Shown here: piece after piece, positions 1-12,985 of the stretch | Layout: each line of letters begins with the position of its first letter | Position numbering within the stretch: the first letter of the stretch is position 1 | Origin: Erythrocercus mccallii | Lineage: Eukaryota > Chordata > Aves > Passeriformes > Dicruridae | DNA length: 64,000 nt | Direction of reading: 5' to 3' | NCBI GenBank assembly: GCA_013397435.1 | Contig: VZRG01000190.1 | Location: forward strand, 186,001 to 250,000 | Position numbers and translations under genes: made by a program | Notes under the pieces: model-generated | Databases searched by the model: none | The model's input: the letters and a program-made list of their open reading frames with translations, nothing else | Told to the model about the DNA's origin: nothing

Positions 1-1069
1 AGAAATAGAAAGTATGGGCCAGAGAACTGTACTGGGAAAACTATGAGAGCCAGCAAATTTTTTTTTCATTGAGCCTGCTACATTTGGCACAGCATTGGTT
101 TAATGAAATTTTATTGATTCCAAGGCAAGCTTCCAATGGAAATCTGCCCAGATTCCTGGGGGTCTCTGCAGAGGCTTGAGACCTTCAATGTGCTGATCCT
201 TGGCTGTAGCCTTTCTGTTAATGGGTCTGTCCTACAGACAGGGGATCAGGAGAGCCCCAAGGAAGCTGCTCTGTAAAATGAGACATCTCTCAGCTATTGC
301 AGACAACTGCAGCTGCCATTTGCTCAGAAAATAGATGATAATTTCCCACAGCACTTGAGGGACTAGGGAACTTCTACGGTATTAAGAATTAAAAGGAGAA
401 TAGTTGCTGTTCCAATTTATGCAAATATTTGGGGATAGAAGGGAAAAAATGAAATCCTTACTATCTGATAAGCCCTGCCCCTCAACAACAGCATAGTTCA
501 GAGAAATAGTAACCCAAAATATAGAAAAGTATTTGTTTGGGAAAAGGTAAAAATATGGAGAGCTGGTCACCCAAAGAGAAAAAGGACCATTTCAGGCAGT
601 TTTCTTGCAAAGGAGGGGGATGTTTACTGATTTGCAGTGAGGAGAAATGGAGCTATCTCTACCAAATATATTAGAGCAGAAGAGAAGGATATAATATTGC
701 TTACTCAAGTTCACAGCCAAGAAGGCCTTTTAAACCATTTGGAAGCTTTCAAAAGAACACCTGTATCAGTAAAATAGTTGGTTTACAGTCTTGAATTACA
801 CTCATTAGATGCCACCTGTATCCATTCATGAACAGAAATTCATAGTAGAGATCTCAGGTTGCCCAGAGAAATTAATCGCCACCAGCCACGTGCTCTCAAA
901 GCCAGAAATTGCTAAGCAAGTTCTGTTGTTTTTAAAAACCAAAAACTCTCAAGGGCCCAGCCTGAGGGGCTGGGGCGTTGTTTTCTATTTGCATCTTTGG
1001 GATCCACCCAAGGCTTAGTTCTCTCTGACCATAAAATGAATGTTTATTGGGTGGGGGAAGGAACTCATC

Positions 1070-1084
1070 AGGTCATTCTGACCT
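1070..1084. promoter_or_regulatory. Perfect palindromic oestrogen response element
   Basis: The sequence AGGTCA-ttc-TGACCT is an exact inverted repeat of the nuclear-receptor half-site with a 3-base spacer, which is the consensus binding site of oestrogen receptors. The 10 core bases plus both flanking bases match. In 64 kb of random sequence the 10-base core is expected about 0.06 times. Because many motif types were scanned by eye, that rarity is suggestive rather than conclusive. No gene or promoter is visible beside it, so if functional it would act as a distal element. Confidence 0.45.
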
Positions 1085-1714
1085 CAACTACACAAGATTT
1101 CCTGTCTTATAATATATCAAGAATTAATTTCTGTAACCCTCTTCAGAAGCAAGATTAGTGTAGTCAGAATGGGAAGTGCATAACTAGAAAAATGGAAATA
1201 ACCTTCAATTTAATTGAATATCTTATCTTTTAAAGAGTTTTAGGATAGGGGACAAGCCAGGGACATGTCTGTTGAACAAACATGGCAGCATTATGGTTAT
1301 GCAATATACTTTTACTGTAGCACTTCCACTAATTTTCATTTCTCTAATGATATCTTCTGCATGTTGAGCTCCGAGGGACTTCTTTCTGCAGGACTCATTA
1401 AGTTTAAAATAAAAACATGAGTTCAATTTCTTGGAGGATTGCTGTTCTCCTAAATTGAATTTTTCTCCTTGTGAAGAGTTTAATCCAACAGTTAAGGGAG
1501 AATGTGCTACTGTGGAGAAAGTCACCATAGAAAGTCCTCATCATTCAACATGTAATTCTCAGAGAGAGGTGCCCAGTTAGGTTGGAGATGCCCATTAATC
1601 ATATCAGTCTATACCAAAACCTAACAGGTTTCCTTTAGAGACTGTCCTCATAGATGTGGTAGATGAGAATGATTAATAAAGGCAGGTGGTTTAGGCATAG
1701 ACTCAAGCACTGTT

Positions 1715-1758
1715 AGAGCACCACAGTCTTCAAGAGAGCACCACAGTCTTCAAGAGAG
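1715..1758. repeat. 20-bp tandem duplication
   Basis: Two perfect adjacent copies of a 20-bp unit (beginning agagcaccac) are followed by the first 4 bases of a third. Perfect identity implies a recent replication-slippage or unequal-exchange event. The unit is not part of a recognised repeat family. Confidence 0.9.
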
Positions 1759-1888
1759 TTACTTTAACCCTTGAGATGGAGAAAGACAGTTTCTTTTTCT
1801 TTCCAATGAAAATTACTTTAGAAAACAATTCCATCACTCTTTCGCTATTACAAAACATGGAAGTTTGTGCTCATTATTTGGTTAAGAT

Positions 1889-1912
1889 ATAGGAAGAGCT
1901 ATAGGAAGAGCT
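1889..1912. repeat. 12-bp tandem duplication
   Basis: The unit ataggaagagct occurs twice in perfect head-to-tail copies. It lies only about 130 bp from the 20-bp duplication at 1715. This is probably a small indel that may be polymorphic. Confidence 0.9.
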
Positions 1913-4900
1913 CACAAACACTGGTGTAGAAGTTGTTATAAAGCAGACAACGTTACTGCAGTTCTGGGCCCTACAGTAATATTTTTTCAAAGAGGGGACT
2001 GACCATACAGTGGGGCCCATCAGCACCACCTGTTTATGGCAAAAAGTCCAATAGACTTCCTAACTCCTGGTTCAGTGCAGCCCATGATTTCCATGTTGCC
2101 TGTGCTCTGGCCATCCCACTTCTTTTCCTCCTGAAACTCATATCTTCACCTCTGCCTTTATTACTTTTTATGTTTTCTTCCTTCATATTAATTTCTCCCT
2201 CATCTTGTGTTGTTTCCTGCAGGTAATGAGCAATGCACAATCCCCAAAATCAGATCCCACTGTGGTGCAAGGTCAGCACCATGCTTAGCTTCTAGATGGA
2301 TTAATTAAATCTGATCCAATCACATCACTTATTAGAATACCAGTGCTATACTCAGTATATTTATGTAGTGTTGCTTTGTATGGTATGGGGACATTTAATC
2401 AGACCAAAATATTTTGTCTCCTAAATCCATGGCCGTGGTGCAGGTGAATTTCATTCATCTGCCACCTCAGAGAAGTTAATATCTTTCACAGCCTCAAATT
2501 TCAGTTGAAAAGCAAGAACAGAAGCTGCTTAGGAGAAATTGCTTAAAAAGTAGCAATCAGGGAGAAGGGATGGGGCACAAGATAAGAGAGCAGGGTCACA
2601 GGATGGAGTAGGTTTAGGTATTACTGCCCATGTTGAAAATGACAACATAATGCGTGTCGTGTAATTCAGAGATGGGGCCATTTCTTGAAAATCAGAAGCT
2701 AATCTATGCAGCTCTACACTGCAAAAATCAATCTTCCACCTTTCCTTGGAAAGAAAAACATCCCCATGCACTATGATTCATGGCAGAGGAAGAGAATCTT
2801 AGATTTTCCTTCACTTTGTGTAGTACTCCTTCCACATACCTAATGTACTGCCTGCAGCTCTGCTTCTCGTGGAAGGTGAGTGTGTGTGTCAAAACTGTCC
2901 CTAACAAACTTAGAGAGACTGATGAGTTTTTCTTAAGTTATCAACTTTTTCATTTTTTTAATTCCTATTTCTTGTTTTTCTCTTTTAATCCATTTTTTGC
3001 ATTTGCTCTTTCCCTCCACGTGCAGTTTAATTTGCATTGATTTAAGAGGCTTGGACACATTTTGATGATAAGTATGTCCAGTGAAATACCCAGGAAGAGT
3101 GACTTAGCTTTGTGGCAGGAGCTATGAATGTTCTGAGTTTGACCCCAAGGGCAAGAATAAAATCCTTAATTGTAGTCAATTGCATCCTTGATCTTTCTAC
3201 TGTGCTGGCCCACAGAAGGGCAAATGATGACAACTCTGACGATTTTTGCACTGCAAATTAGCCCATATTTGTGGACATTTATAAAGTATTCATTCATTAC
3301 CATTTTGTCAAGATAGAATCACACAGACCAGTAGGATCTGTAATATGGGTGCATGAATGGCCTTCCAGTAGCACTAATAAAAGTAACATTTTGCAAATCC
3401 ACTCTGTGGATCTGAAAGCAGACATGTAATCACTGCTGGTCACTCCCGATCTGGAATGGGTTTGACCTGCTGACCTCAGGGTGAAAGGCTCTGTACTGCA
3501 TTACCATTCCCAAGGGCTCTCTGACTCTCTCTGAGGTTGCTTTTTTTATTATTTTGCAGTTAACCTCAAGACAGCATCACCAACAATGGATAACATCTGC
3601 AAAACACTGGCTATCTGAACATTTTCTTGCTTTGCAACTAATCATTGGCACTCAATGAATCTGAAGGTTAAAAGAAATTGCATGTCCAAATACTCACTGC
3701 AAAAATAGTGAGATCAGAATGGGGGGAAAAATCCTGAATAGCTCCTTCCTGACACTGGTGTATTTTTTCATTTATTCATATGGTCTTGACATTTCATTTA
3801 AAGTAATGGAAGACGTAATGATTTGGGGGGAATCATCCAAATTTGTTCCTTTTAGCAAGAGAGAACCCATCAGCCAACTGCCCTCAAAAAATAGATGGAC
3901 ATCAAGAAAGTTTTCATTACTTCTGGGTTCTGTCTTTTACCACTCATTCAGCTGTTCAGGTGCTTCACTCATCCATGCTGATGCCATCCCCTGTAGAATC
4001 CTGATGTATAAAATACTGCCCAACCTTGTAGAAGTCTTAACCACACACCAAAAACAATTGCAGGATGCAACAGAACTATCCTTTACATATCAACCACTTT
4101 CTGTCACTGGCAAACAATATTCAAACACTCCCCTGCATTCTGTCAAAAGGATGTGACCTTACTGGGGAGATAGCCACAGCAGGAATTCAAAAAGACCCAC
4201 TTCAGTGACACCAGGAGGACCATCCAGGACTTACATGTATCTCCACCCACAGCAGACCTGATCTTTGGAAGCCATTATTTTCCCCTGCTAACAAAGAGTC
4301 TTTATGAATTCTGATTATTTGGGAAGCTCTGCTTATGTACCTCTGTATACAAATGTCAAATCAGCACTTAATGAGCATGAAGTGATTTCACATTGAACTG
4401 TCCATCTCATAAGCATCAACATGTCCAATAAAGGAAACTCATTTGTTTATTCCCAGCAGCACTTTGGGATACAGCCTTCACAAGCAGTGGGAATTAGACA
4501 TGAGGAAGCAGCAAGATATTTTCCCAATTACATATTCACCCATCAGTCAGAGTTGTCTTTGAAATCTGGCTACTGGCCACTGGTCCCTGCTGGGAAAATG
4601 CTAGAAATGCAAGAAAAGGGGACATTTTTTCCTTTTGTGCCAAATTTCAGTGTAGAGTTAACTTGAAGCTGTAAGTAGCACAGCTCAGTTCCTCTCTGGC
4701 AGATCTCTGAGAGAAGATCCATTGTGGAATTTCACAGCTGGATCTCAGCATCTCAGCCTGCTCCATGGTTTGACATTCTGGACATGTTTCACCATTGTTT
4801 CCCCAAATTTTCATCTCCAACTTTATTAAAAGAATAAATTTAAAAGTAATTCCATGCTTTGGAGAGTGTGTTCTGGTAAATTTCTTTTTCCCATTACAAC

Positions 4901-7900
4901 AGAATGCCAGAGAAACAGAGACTGAGGCTGGATACATTACTATAGATATGGTATAGAAGAACAAAATAGATTTAGAGAAAACTCCAGCCAATTAAGCCAG
5001 CTGGCATTTCCAAGTCCATATTTCCAGGACTTCATAAAGCAGTCTGGTTCTTTTGGAGAAGAAGCTGACTCTGGGGTGGTCATTTTTTTGTGGTAGCAGA
5101 GGCAAAGGCAAATATCACTACCTCTTGTGTGAATGAAACTGCTCCAAGGGACACAAATCCAAGAGTATTGTGGGGAGACTTGCTGTATGCCCAAGCTCTG
5201 ATCTACTTTTTGTCACTGAGGAACCAGAAGGAGACCAGGCCACAAGTCATATGGGAAAATATGACCCCAGGAAGCAGTAAAAGCAAAATAGTCAAGACAG
5301 AAGAATGCTTCTGTGGAAATAAGGAATACACAATGTGAAGATGACAACTTCTAAAATGGCCCCAAACCAACATTTTAGAACAGCCAGATGTCGAGTCTGC
5401 AGGCAGAGAATCTCTCTAGGGTATGTCTAACTCATTAGCAGAAAGATTTTCCCTTAAATTCCTTGCTTTGCTTTTCCATTTTGAAGATTTATTCTGTCTG
5501 ACAATGTCTCTTTTTGCACTTACTTGTCACTCAGACACAATGACTTTGGAGCAGGTGAATTTCCTTACTCCATATTTATCATTCAGACATCCACACGGTG
5601 CCAGGCTCAGTGGTGAATCTGGCAAGGGGAAGAATTTTGAACGAAGATTGAAAGCCAGCCTTGAAAAACCCTCTCTGATATGACAGATATTGATCATTCA
5701 TGATCCAAACAATTTTCCACTAATGGCAAACACAAGGAATTCGCTGTATTCCTTCCTGTATCATCATCATGTAGACATAAGGAACTTTGAAAAGCAATTC
5801 CTAGGCTTTCTGGAAAAAGGAAAAAAAAAAAGGAAATAAAGAAGTTGGCATTCAAATTGACTGTGCTCTCTTCAAAGTCCTGAACCAGCTCTGACCATCT
5901 CCTGAAAAATCTGTACTCTCTCAGTGGAATGGAATTTCCCAATATGCCATGGTCATTTTGGCACCCATTTCTCTGCAGCAGCTATAAATCTCCTGCAAGG
6001 TCACAGGACTCTGTAAAAGGAGAAAAAGTTACCCAAGTGTTCTTGGGCTGGGCGTGGAGATCAGGAAAGGGACAGAAATGTATGTCTCATCCAAAGAAAA
6101 CTCTGCCTGACTTTAGACTGCTAATAGCTCAGTGGGAAAGTCTGTTTGACTGTGCGCATCCTTCAGAGGTTTCTGGGATGTAACCTGTTAGACCCTCACC
6201 TAGAACACATTTCCTTAGCTTTTGAAGGCTTGCTTGTCTGCAGGGTGTCTGCCAAGCAAAAGAAATGAACATTAAGGAGCAAAGAAACCCAGTGGCAGCT
6301 GTGCATCAGGTCCCAATTAAGACATCAAACTAAACCCTTCAGCCCTTGTTCTCAAACATCCTTGTATATAATAATTCCCATGAGGCTGGAATTCTTCTGC
6401 AAGGTTTTTGCTGACTTTAATGTATAGCATCAGTGTTCAGTAAGCTCTCAGGGCATTCATGTTGCTGTGTGAGACAGCAGGGTATATTTTTTCACCCCCA
6501 CACCTCCAAATATACGATAAGGGCTACAACATGACTTGACTTGGACTAAGGTAGCAGGTCTCAACTGTTTGGCATGATGCTGCATTTGAATTTGCCACGG
6601 AGTAGTGCTGGTTCTGAGCATTCCAATCTCCTAAATCCTAAATTTAGGCCCTGATTTTCTAGTAGTCACTTAGTCCATTGCACCTGGAATCAAAAGGAAA
6701 TTCAACTGCCAGGATCTCTTTCCCCTAAGAAGGGGTGGAAAGGGCAGCTCATTGTATGAGTGGATGAGAAGTCTGTGAGGTAGAAGTTCACTTGCTGTGG
6801 CTTTGGGTGACAACAACCTGATTATGTTTAAGATACTTCCTGTACAATTCCTTTGTGAAACCCAGGGCACTTTGGGCCCACTAACCTCTTCAGTTCAAAG
6901 ACAAAATTTATAGGTCAAGACCTTTCCATCATGGCATCTGATTTCAGCTCAGATCCCAAGGAATATTTTGCTCTGATGTCAGTGAAAGTCCCATCTGTAC
7001 ATTCCCTGCATTATTGCAGAAAATCTTGTATTCCCTACAATTTTTCTGCAGTCTCTAGAAAACACAGTCATAGAATCACAGCAGAGTCTCACCACGGGTG
7101 CAAAGTGTCTGTCCTACTACCAGAGTGAAATCATACACTGCTCCCTACTGAGAGGACCTAAGTCACCCAGCTGTCCTCACCAAAAATTAACTGAATAATC
7201 TTGCAGATCACTTAAAATTCCCCTTGCTGTACTTCCAAGACAGCCCTGCTATGAATGGGAGCAGCATGCTCAGAGTCATCTCCCACTGCTCCACAGCACA
7301 GAACAGATTTGGTCCGAAAATAACAGCAGTAGGAAGAGCTACACTGCCAAATAGCTGAGCTGCCTGGTTTGTTGTCAGATCCAGATTCTCCAGTTGTCTG
7401 TGGTGCTTTCCCTTGGGATCCCTTTGGGACTGCACTAGCCAATTTCTTCAGAAAAATCTCAGTGCATCTCTAGAAGCAGCTTGTTGCAGCAACCCCTGCC
7501 ATTAAGAAAGTAGGAGCATGCTATCCAGCTCCCTGAACACTGTCCAGGGAAACCTTTCATTCTTTCCAAGCCCCAAGATGAAACAACCTTAATGAAAAAA
7601 CCATGGTGACTGTTACTGGGTACCATACAATCTGTAGCTTTTTTCATGCAAAACTACCTGAAATAAGGAAAGGAATTATTATATCTCAAAGTTATAGAGA
7701 TGTTACATGCGGCTCAGAAGGGACCAAGAAATTATTGTGAAGCACTGGACAAGACCCACTGACTTTGGAGAAGGATAGATTTGAGCTGGGTGGATGCAAA
7801 CCATTTTTCTCTCCGCAGTGCCAGGAGTCACTCTTGGAGTGAAGGCCTTTAGAAGCAGAGATGTAACTGAAGAAAAGCCTCGTAGGACCATGATTCCACC

Positions 7901-8155
7901 AATCTTGATGCCCACTACAAGATTTCCTATAAACAATACTTCTGATGGAGAACAGATACAAGTTCACCATTGCACAGACACACAATAAGATGTTTAGCCT
8001 GGCACTGTGCCAGCTTTGAGAAAAGAGACAAAGCCTGAATCTGAATAATGTTAGATAGGGTCTAACATGATTTGTCTGCTTCACTTCGTCACAGCATCTG
8101 CTTGGACAAAATTCTTTCTCTGGCTTTCTTTGAATTAATAGAGAACCTGCCTTTC

Positions 8156-8169
8156 TTTTTTTTTTTTTT
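8156..8169. repeat. Poly(T) run
   Basis: An uninterrupted run of about 14 T is followed by unique sequence. No retrocopy or SINE body is recognisable on either side, so I treat it as a simple homopolymer rather than a poly(A) tail on the minus strand. Confidence 0.9.
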
Positions 8170-10321
8170 CAATGCCCTACATGAAAAGAAAAGCCCAGGA
8201 TTCCATTTGGAGACATAGCTGAAAGAATTTGCTTTTAAAACCTGGATTTTAGTGGAAGTACTGGAGCCATATTAGTCTCTGCATAAGTTTCTGCATGTTT
8301 TCTAGGACCAAGAAGCCAAACAGCCAAATAATGTGCATAATTCCACTGCCATTACTGAAAAGGCATTGCAAACCTTTTCCAGAGGAAGTCAGCTATCCAA
8401 AGCAGGGGATGATGGGGCAAAATGACTCTTTCAGAACCAGACTAAGGTTGTGAATGACAAAAGTTGTAAGAAAACCTGCACAGTGTTGTAGTCAAAAATA
8501 CGGAAGAAACATCCTCCAGGATTTGGTGTAGATTGATGTTGAGAGGAGGTCTAAGCACTCCTGGTTTCTGGCTGCAAATTGAAGTGTTGACAATTGGAAT
8601 TAACTTTTAAACACAAGTATGATAGCAAAATGTGATCTCTGGACATAATTGTTCTCCATAATACAAACATGTATTTCTAGGAGCAGCAGAACTACTGAAG
8701 CCTGGTTTCCTACAGTTGAACATCTAAGGCTAAATTTCTTTGCTGTCTAACAAGAGTAAGTTTGTGCTGTAAATTGTCTGACGTTATGCACCCTCTGATT
8801 TCCATTACATTTCTAGCAGCTTGATATTTTTGGAAAGAGCACTCTAGTGTTATACTTGTGGTTAAAATAAATCAGCAGATTTTAACACTGTTGGGGCAGG
8901 CGGGGGGCCAGAGGGGATGACAGAGAAAAACAGACATATGGAGCATGTAATGTCATATTTCTCACTTAGGAAACCAAACTGAAAAGATAAAGATGGCAGA
9001 GCCCTACCACATTCTGCTGGTGTGGAGTTTTAATTGGTGGGATGAGTGTCAAGAAAATCCCCATTCTAAAGAATTGCAAGAGAAAGAGCTTATTGCTCTG
9101 AGTCATCTTTACACAGAGCCTTAAACTACACAACAGGTAACACCTTTGTTGGAGGCAGACTAAGGACAAGATGAATTACCTCTTAAAATGCAAGTCAGAT
9201 GATGCGGATAAAGTTTTAGAGTCGATAATTCCCCTTTTCAACATGGGATTCAGGCAAAATTAGTGGTTCTGAGTCTGATGTAAGGTTTACCCATCAAGTT
9301 ACTTCCTGGGGTTAAATATATTACAGAATTGGAACAGTTAAGGGAAGGGCCCTGCATGTACTTTCATAATCTGATTTATATTCTCTTTTATCTCAGACTC
9401 CACCTCTTCAAGTCGTCTTTTGACAAACCTACTGAGAAGACAAAAAAGGAAAACAGGAACTGGAACATTCCTGAGATTGTCACCGCAAGACACACATTAG
9501 TAATTTGTCTGGATACACTTTCCTAGGGAGCTCTTTGGTTTGGAAAGAAGAAAACAAAACAAAATCCACATCAAGCAGCACAAGTTTTATCAATAAGTTA
9601 ACAGTAAGATATATATCAGAGGCTTGTAAACTGGTTTGGTTAAAATAAGTTGTGACTTACAGTCCAAACTGAATTTGCATATATTTTTCAAGGAGTAAAT
9701 TTTCCCAACTCAAGAAAAAAAAAAAATTCAGAAACAACAAATGATTCCTAGTGTTGCAGAATACTTCTGTGTGATGTGAGCAGTATTAATTGGTCAAGCA
9801 AAGCAATGGCTCCATAATCATATTGATAATAGTTATTTCTTTACTTTCACATTTCATGGTATCTGTCTGTGAATGCTGGGCATTCACATGACATTTAGGA
9901 GACCTTGCTGTAGGGTTCTGTCTGATTTTTAAGCTTCTTTTCTTTTAAGACTCTGGTCTGGGTGAGCTGCTGAATCTCAGGGCGTCTTTTGAACCCTCTT
10001 ACAATGCAAATGTGGTTGTCGAGCTCTACCTTCTTGTGGTTCAACTGCTTATCCCCAAGCTCAGTCCTGACCCTGAAACTTCTTAAGCATTTTCTTTCTC
10101 TAATCAAAGGAGGGAGTCCAGCTCTGAAAAGAGCAAACTAACATAAAAAGTTTTCACACAACCTTCTACACACTGGCACTTTAACCTCAAAACATAAAAA
10201 AGATTACACATTACTGGAAAGGCAAATCACCAGATTGTTTCATCTTTCCTTGGAAGTCCTTGGAAAAGTCTGCCAGTGTGCAAGGGGACAGGGCTAGCAG
10301 CAAGACAGCTGCTGGCTGTTT

Positions 10322-10343
10322 CATTTATCACCCATTTATCACC
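10322..10343. repeat. 11-bp tandem duplication
   Basis: The unit catttatcacc is present twice in perfect head-to-tail copies. It is a small slippage-type duplication with no further copies nearby. Confidence 0.85.
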
Positions 10344-11984
10344 CAAATGATGCTTTGATCAGCCTCTGCAGGGATGACAAACTCCTGCCAGGAGATCTTA
10401 TTTCCACAGAAACCATCATGTCAATTCCCATGCTGTCCAGAGTTCCTGGGCAGCTCCTACCTCACCAGTGTGGGATCACTCCCACTATTTGGTGCCAGCA
10501 GTGGATCACTCATGCCAATGTCATCCTGGTGCCAGCACCTGAGGGATCTCTACTCTGAAGGGAGCAGAGGGAAACAAAGATCAGGATTCAAGCCAACAGA
10601 AAACATGTGGACTATGTGTGTTGCACGCTTCTTCCAGACTAACAGTATTACTCCTGAGTGGAAGCCCAATCTACTCCCCAATCATTCTCTAGGGAATGAT
10701 TCAGACATAAATGAGCAGAACCCTATTTTTGCAGGTGGGAGAAGAAATGGAACAACCTACAAGAAATCAGGAGGGGGAAATGAGGTCACAGGGAGCTTCT
10801 GAGAACTCGTTGGTCCAGTCAGTGATTTCCCATCTGCCTGGGCCTGCTGTACCTGTCAGTCTAACACCGCTAAAAGCATTGTCAAACACCCTTTGAGCTG
10901 TCACCTGAACTGGTCTGGGTCCAGTTTCAGAGCCAGTTCACTCCTTAACAGAAGGAGCAGGAAACAGGACTGAGGGTGAAGTAATGACTGATCTCTGGCT
11001 CTCTCTGACCTCTGGCTCAGAGGTAGGTGAGAATCTTCCAAGAAATTCCTGGGAGCAGCCCAGCTCATTTCTTAGACCAAAGAGGTCCAATCTGGAATCA
11101 GCTTTTTTTTTAAGCCAAATATGTTTAGTGAAAGGACCATCTTTTCCCTCTCTCAGAGCATCCTGCTTCTGACTCCATGCCACTGCCACACTTCAATCAC
11201 TGCCAAACACATTCCCAAACATTCTCCCATCTTCTCTCCTTTTGGGAGAAGTTCCCAATTTTTCAGCTTAACCTTGCTGGCTTGCTATTCCTCTGGAAAA
11301 ATCTTGGGAAAACACAAACAATGCACAGATTTTTGATGAGGTGAGATAACATTCGTTCCAGGGAGATTTCAGCAAAAGGCCCCAGCTGTGTTTGACATCA
11401 GTGAAGCCCAGGCAGAAAGTGTTCTGCATTGACTTCTAATGCTCCTTTTGGCTGATCTAGGCCTCATCCCACACAGATGTCCATGAATTTGTCTATGCTA
11501 TGAAGCACAACCCTTCAATTGCCTAAATGCATATTTACACAACGTTCACAAATGTTATGCTGAAAAAGGTTTATCCTTTAATTATCCAACACAGTCAACC
11601 ACCTTCATTGGGATCCTGCCCAAGTTTATTTAAGAGGAGGAAAAAGTTACTATGAAAATTACCACAGATATTTTTTTTTCTTTTTGCAAAGAAACATTTT
11701 TGTATCAATGTATAAACCACAAGAATGATCATCAGTTTAATAGTTTCCTGCATATGAGCCCTTTCAAGTTGAGCTGTCAGGAGGATGGGTGGGGAGCCCA
11801 CTTGGAGAAGAAGTGAGAATAAGTCCCTTTCACAACACCCCCTGAGGCAGACAAAGATCAGAATTACTCTGGGACTTGCTTCACCCTCCACATGTTGTGG
11901 GCAGGTCTCAGCATTCAGCACTCACTGGCATCAGCTTGTGCTGTGGAAAAACCATTTTTTAGCAGGTTGACACCTCTGAAAAAG

Positions 11985-11999
11985 GGAACATGATGTTCT
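11985..11999. promoter_or_regulatory. Perfect glucocorticoid/androgen-type response element
   Basis: GGAACA-tga-TGTTCT contains the exact inverted repeat GAACA-nnn-TGTTC, the consensus dimer site shared by glucocorticoid, progesterone, androgen and mineralocorticoid receptors. The core is expected about 0.06 times by chance in 64 kb. It lies in unique sequence without a visible promoter. Together with the oestrogen-type palindrome at 1070 it is one of two near-perfect steroid-receptor sites in the first 12 kb. Function is inferred only from sequence. Confidence 0.4.
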
Positions 12000-12691
12000 G
12001 TGATCTGTAGGTGAGCAGAAAAACATTTTCTCTGGATTTGTGCTGTTGCGCTGAGTGCTGAATCCTTTGCATAACTTGCAGAAGGTGATGTTATGTGGGC
12101 AGTGAGGTGAGAGCTGTAAAGCAATCATTTTCTTCATGTCTTTAGGACTCTTAGATGGAAGTTACATAACACAAAAATGTGAAGACCTTGTAAAAAACAG
12201 ATTTTTTTTCAGAAAAGCTGCTTTTGTTGGATTGGATGCACATATAATAACTTTCTATATTGCAAATGTTAATTGAAGGCATTGAATTAGCAAAACGATA
12301 AAGTCTTGGGGATGAGGGAAGGAATCATGCTGGTGAAATGGGATATTTACCCTTCATCCTCCAATGTGATAAATTACTCCCTGCTGATGAAGGCTTTGTA
12401 GGCTTGCGAACTTGGATAGCCAAGGCTCTTCCAGCAGGATCTTCTCTCATCTCCCAGCTATCATAAATTGCTTCTAATCTTGTCTACAACTTGCTGCCAT
12501 TTTTCATTGCAAAACCATTTTTTTAAATATTTGCAAAAAAAATAAAAAATATTTTATTAAGTGTTCTCATTTAAAACCAGTGGCTGAATTTAGGGCACTG
12601 TGATTTTTTTTAAAACTTCAAACATATATTTCAGCTTTGAAGATGTTTCAGCACTGGCACTGTTTCTTCTTTACCTCTGAGATTTTTACAG

Positions 12692-12745
12692 GGGATCTGG
12701 ACAGAAATGAACATTTTCTCATGTTTTCCCATAAAAAAACAAATG
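12692..12745 (+). other. Exon-like block, weak candidate
   Basis: A pyrimidine-rich acceptor ending in tttttacag precedes a 54-base block that ends at the good donor ATG|gtaagtaaa. The block is open in at least two frames and its length is a multiple of three. The predicted peptide is not recognised. Such acceptor-donor pairs occur by chance in unique vertebrate DNA, so this is only a place to look for RNA support. Confidence 0.15.
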
Positions 12746-12974
12746 GTAAGTAAAATTCCAAGCCACTATAAGCAGAGGTTCCTGTTTCCAAATTGTTCAT
12801 TTTCAGAGGTATGAGTAGAGCTGATGTTAGTGATCTGAAATCAAAGCCCACTTTTTCAGATGTCCACATGAACTAACCCATATTTTATGATACCACTGTG
12901 ACAGTAACATTTGCCCATTATAACCTACACTAACATTGCACAAATATGTTCAATCCACATTGAAGGAGAGACGC

Positions 12975-12985
12975 GGGGGGGGGGG
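12975..12985 (+). repeat. Poly(G) run
   Basis: Eleven consecutive G follow acgc in otherwise AT-rich sequence. This could be a slippage-prone homopolymer or a sequencing/assembly weak point, and its exact length should be treated cautiously. Confidence 0.85.

Larger units (their letters stand above)
1..7790. other. Unique sequence with no recognisable gene
   Basis: No open frame here resembles a protein family I know, and none is longer than about 145 codons (3719-4156, plus strand, no recognisable motif). The stretch is AT-leaning with few CpG. It holds two small tandem duplications (near 1.7 and 1.9 kb) and an oestrogen-response-element palindrome at 1070, each listed separately. A short CR1-like string (tcatagaatcaca, about 7070-7083) may be a tiny CR1 remnant but is too short to call. 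Confidence 0.75.
7790..12690. other. Unique sequence with no recognisable gene
   Basis: Several short open frames overlap one another on both strands around 7.7-8.1 kb and 10.4-10.8 kb. None carries a recognisable motif. The stretch includes a T run at 8156-8169, an isolated G-rich patch at about 8892-8918, an A run at about 9715-9726, an 11-bp duplication at 10322 and a steroid-receptor palindrome at 11985. I see no exon series or promoter. Confidence 0.7.

Noticed and set aside
2844..2880. Acceptor-like ctgcctgcag and donor GGAAG|gtgagtg 18 bases apart
   Set aside because: The enclosed block is too short to be credible without transcript evidence, and the following gtgtgt run explains part of the donor match.
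7703..7936. Minus-strand frame with VVGIKIGGIMVLRG-like hydrophobic stretch
   Set aside because: It resembles a membrane segment superficially, but the possible splice sites are poor and no family is recognisable; an overlapping minus frame is equally open.
8892..8918. Possible G-quadruplex (ttggggcaggcggggggccagagggg)
   Set aside because: Only three separable runs of three or more G are present with proper loops, so the canonical four-run pattern is not met.
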